From Periconia sp. R9002 (taxonomy: Eukaryota; Ascomycota; Dothideomycetes; Pleosporales; Periconiaceae), in contig JAMAHW010000002.1 of assembly GCA_023627715.1 (NCBI GenBank), positions 248,001 through 312,000 on the forward strand: DNA of 64,000 nucleotides, written 5' to 3'. The notes below the pieces were generated by a model. The model made no database searches and had not been told where the DNA came from. It was given only the letters and a program-made list of their open reading frames with translations. This document shows positions 62,766 to 64,000 of the stretch, one piece after another; position 1 is the first letter of the stretch; the number at the start of each line of letters is the position of its first letter. Both the position numbers and the translations under genes were made by a program.

Positions 62766-63770
62766 GTGATGGGTCCGCATGAACAGATCTGTGTGGGAGG
62801 GGTAGTTTATTATAGAATCAATCGGTTGATGTAGATAAAGAAACAGTACCAAAGGACCTGGTCGATTGTTCAGCAGATATTTTGTGCCCTACTCTCACGG
62901 CAGGTCGTGACCCTACCTGCCAACTCCATATTTCACTCAATGACATTAAGAATCTACGACGTAGGAGGATACGGGACAGCTGCAGCTCTTTCAAGTTTAC
63001 AATTTCCCTGGCAAGTTAATTAATATATAAGGTCTACATGCATTGTGATGTGAAAAAGGTAGTTTTTTGAGTTTTCAATATATGATGAACGTGCTTGCGT
63101 GTGTGCCCGTCCTAGCCAAGGACGTTACCCAGCGTACCCCCCACCCCAGGGTGGCAATATTCTGTGAGGATCAAATTCATATGATTTTGAATTTGATCCT
63201 CACAGAGTATCACTACCCCGGGTATCGACACAGGCGGGGGATACACTGGGTAACGTCCTTGGCTAGGACGGGCACACAGGCAACTAAGTGCGCACGATCA
63301 AATTCATATTTCATACGATGAACGTGCATTTATATCAATTGATTTATGTACCTCGAGGCTAGTGTAGAGAGGTGTGTCGAACAGAAAATATACATGCATG
63401 TCTCAAGTGCTATCATGATCATTGCCAATTATATATACAACTCATCCGCCGTATCAACACCAGATAAATTATGAAATCAAGATTTCAGTAGCGTTGGACG
63501 TGCGCACATATGTATATTCAATGTTATGTACCTTGATGTACGCACATGCGGCAAGGGTAAATGATCGTCACGTGATTCTGGTGTAACACCGCCGCACCTG
63601 GGCATTCACATAAATTGACACGCTAGTCTCAATCTAGATAGCTTCGTGCGCCTTGGCGCTCTTAGGCAAACAACTTTTGCTTTACATGTCAGTTGACACC
63701 GTGATATCTTGCACTGTCTTGCAACCGACATTCATTTACGCAGCTGGTATGATCACCCGCTTCTTTCGAT
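62766..63770. other. Intergenic region with a foldback element before DUF6606
   Basis: 1 kb, with no gene supported. It contains the inverted repeat at 63100-63278 and a TCACGTGA palindrome at 63568-63575, about 196 bp upstream of the DUF6606 start. Several copies of gatcaaattcatat-like sequence occur in and just right of the hairpin. Confidence 0.5.
63100..63278. repeat. 179-bp foldback inverted repeat (MITE-like or cruciform-forming)
   Basis: The outer 32-bp arms (63100-63131 and 63247-63278) are perfect reverse complements. The inner 19-bp arms (63161-63179 and 63188-63206) are also perfect and close over an 8-nt loop. The arms between them are partly matched; in the part next to the outer arms the differences are C/T or A/G transitions. 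An 11-bp direct repeat (gatgaacgtgc) lies outside at 63084-63094 and 63317-63327, not immediately adjacent. There is no coding capacity. It could be a small non-autonomous foldback transposon; a transcript would fold into a long hairpin. Confidence 0.8.
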
Positions 63771-64000
63771 ATGGCTTCGTTCGCAGACATTTTCAATCAC
63801 CTTGTTCTACCACCACAGATTCCCGGAAAACAGGATGTCGAGATCGAGGACATTGGAGAAGCCGTCGTTGCACGACTGCTCCGGGCGACATATACCCTAA
63901 GCCGACTGGATAGTCAAGGAGAAACATCCACCTGGAATGCGACTCGCCAGTATTTCCGTCGCTGTCAATCTCTCAATGCAGGCGGTCGGCTGGACAAGAA
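63771..64000 (+). CDS. DUF6606 domain-containing protein, N-terminal fragment (cut by window end)
   Basis: An open frame starts at the ATG at 63771 and runs off the window (76 complete codons). The N-terminus MASFADIFNHLVLPPQIPGK, followed by an acidic helix and VARLLRATYTLSRL, matches my memory of the start of the very large fungal proteins with DUF6606, DUF3638 and DUF3645 domains, which databases often auto-label as ubiquitinyl hydrolases. Such proteins are about 3000 residues, so most of the gene lies to the right. Function is not established. Confidence 0.7.
   Translation, partial: MASFADIFNHLVLPPQIPGKQDVEIEDIGEAVVARLLRATYTLSRLDSQGETSTWNATRQYFRRCQSLNAGGRLDK

Noticed and set aside
1..64000. 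tRNA genes, rRNA genes and CRISPR arrays
   Set aside because: No T-loop/acceptor combination, rRNA-like sequence or regularly spaced repeat was seen; CRISPR is not expected in a fungus.

Overview
This window comes from a filamentous ascomycete (Pezizomycotina). Nearly every gene is broken by short spliceosomal introns of about 44-130 bp, the regulators are fungal Zn(II)2Cys6 proteins, and the proteins include fungal highly reducing polyketide synthases (HR-PKS), a fungal rhodopsin-like 7TM protein, MAPEG and the N-terminus of a DUF6606 protein. I assigned exon joins by eye from splice signals, reading phase and protein continuity. Most resolved gene models add up to a whole number of codons.

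Layout. (1) 1-13.8 kb: secondary-metabolite cluster 1. It holds an HR-PKS on the minus strand (KS-AT-DH-MT, cut by the left edge), an FAD monooxygenase, a rhodopsin-like membrane protein, a cytochrome P450 and an O-methyltransferase. (2) 13.8-25.8 kb: a looser stretch with a DHA1-type MFS transporter, a second P450, a MAPEG protein and two gene-free stretches of about 3 kb. (3) 25.8-48.2 kb: cluster 2. Two Zn2Cys6 regulators flank an MCT-type MFS transporter, an aldehyde dehydrogenase, a DUF3237 protein, a flavin monooxygenase, a polytopic membrane protein of unknown function and a complete 2140-residue HR-PKS with no methyltransferase domain and a decayed enoylreductase. (4) 48.2-64 kb: flank. 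It holds a small secreted protein, mitochondrial Arg7/ArgJ ornithine acetyltransferase, two NAD(P)-dependent epimerase-like proteins, a secreted type-B carboxylesterase, a third Zn2Cys6 regulator, a 179-bp foldback inverted repeat and the 5' end of a DUF6606 gene at the right edge.

How the genes may work together. Cluster 1 should make a C-methylated reduced polyketide that is then epoxidised or hydroxylated (FAD monooxygenase, P450) and O-methylated. Cluster 2 should make an unbranched, polyene-like chain, because there is no MT and no working ER. Its FMO, ALDH and DUF3237 protein are candidate tailoring enzymes, and the MFS protein is a candidate exporter. The strongest non-gene signal is a 7-bp palindrome, CGGWCCG, found in every cluster 2 structural-gene promoter. 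It is absent from the upstream regions of the cluster 1 genes visible here and is a candidate binding site for one of the two flanking Zn2Cys6 regulators. The products are not identifiable from sequence alone.
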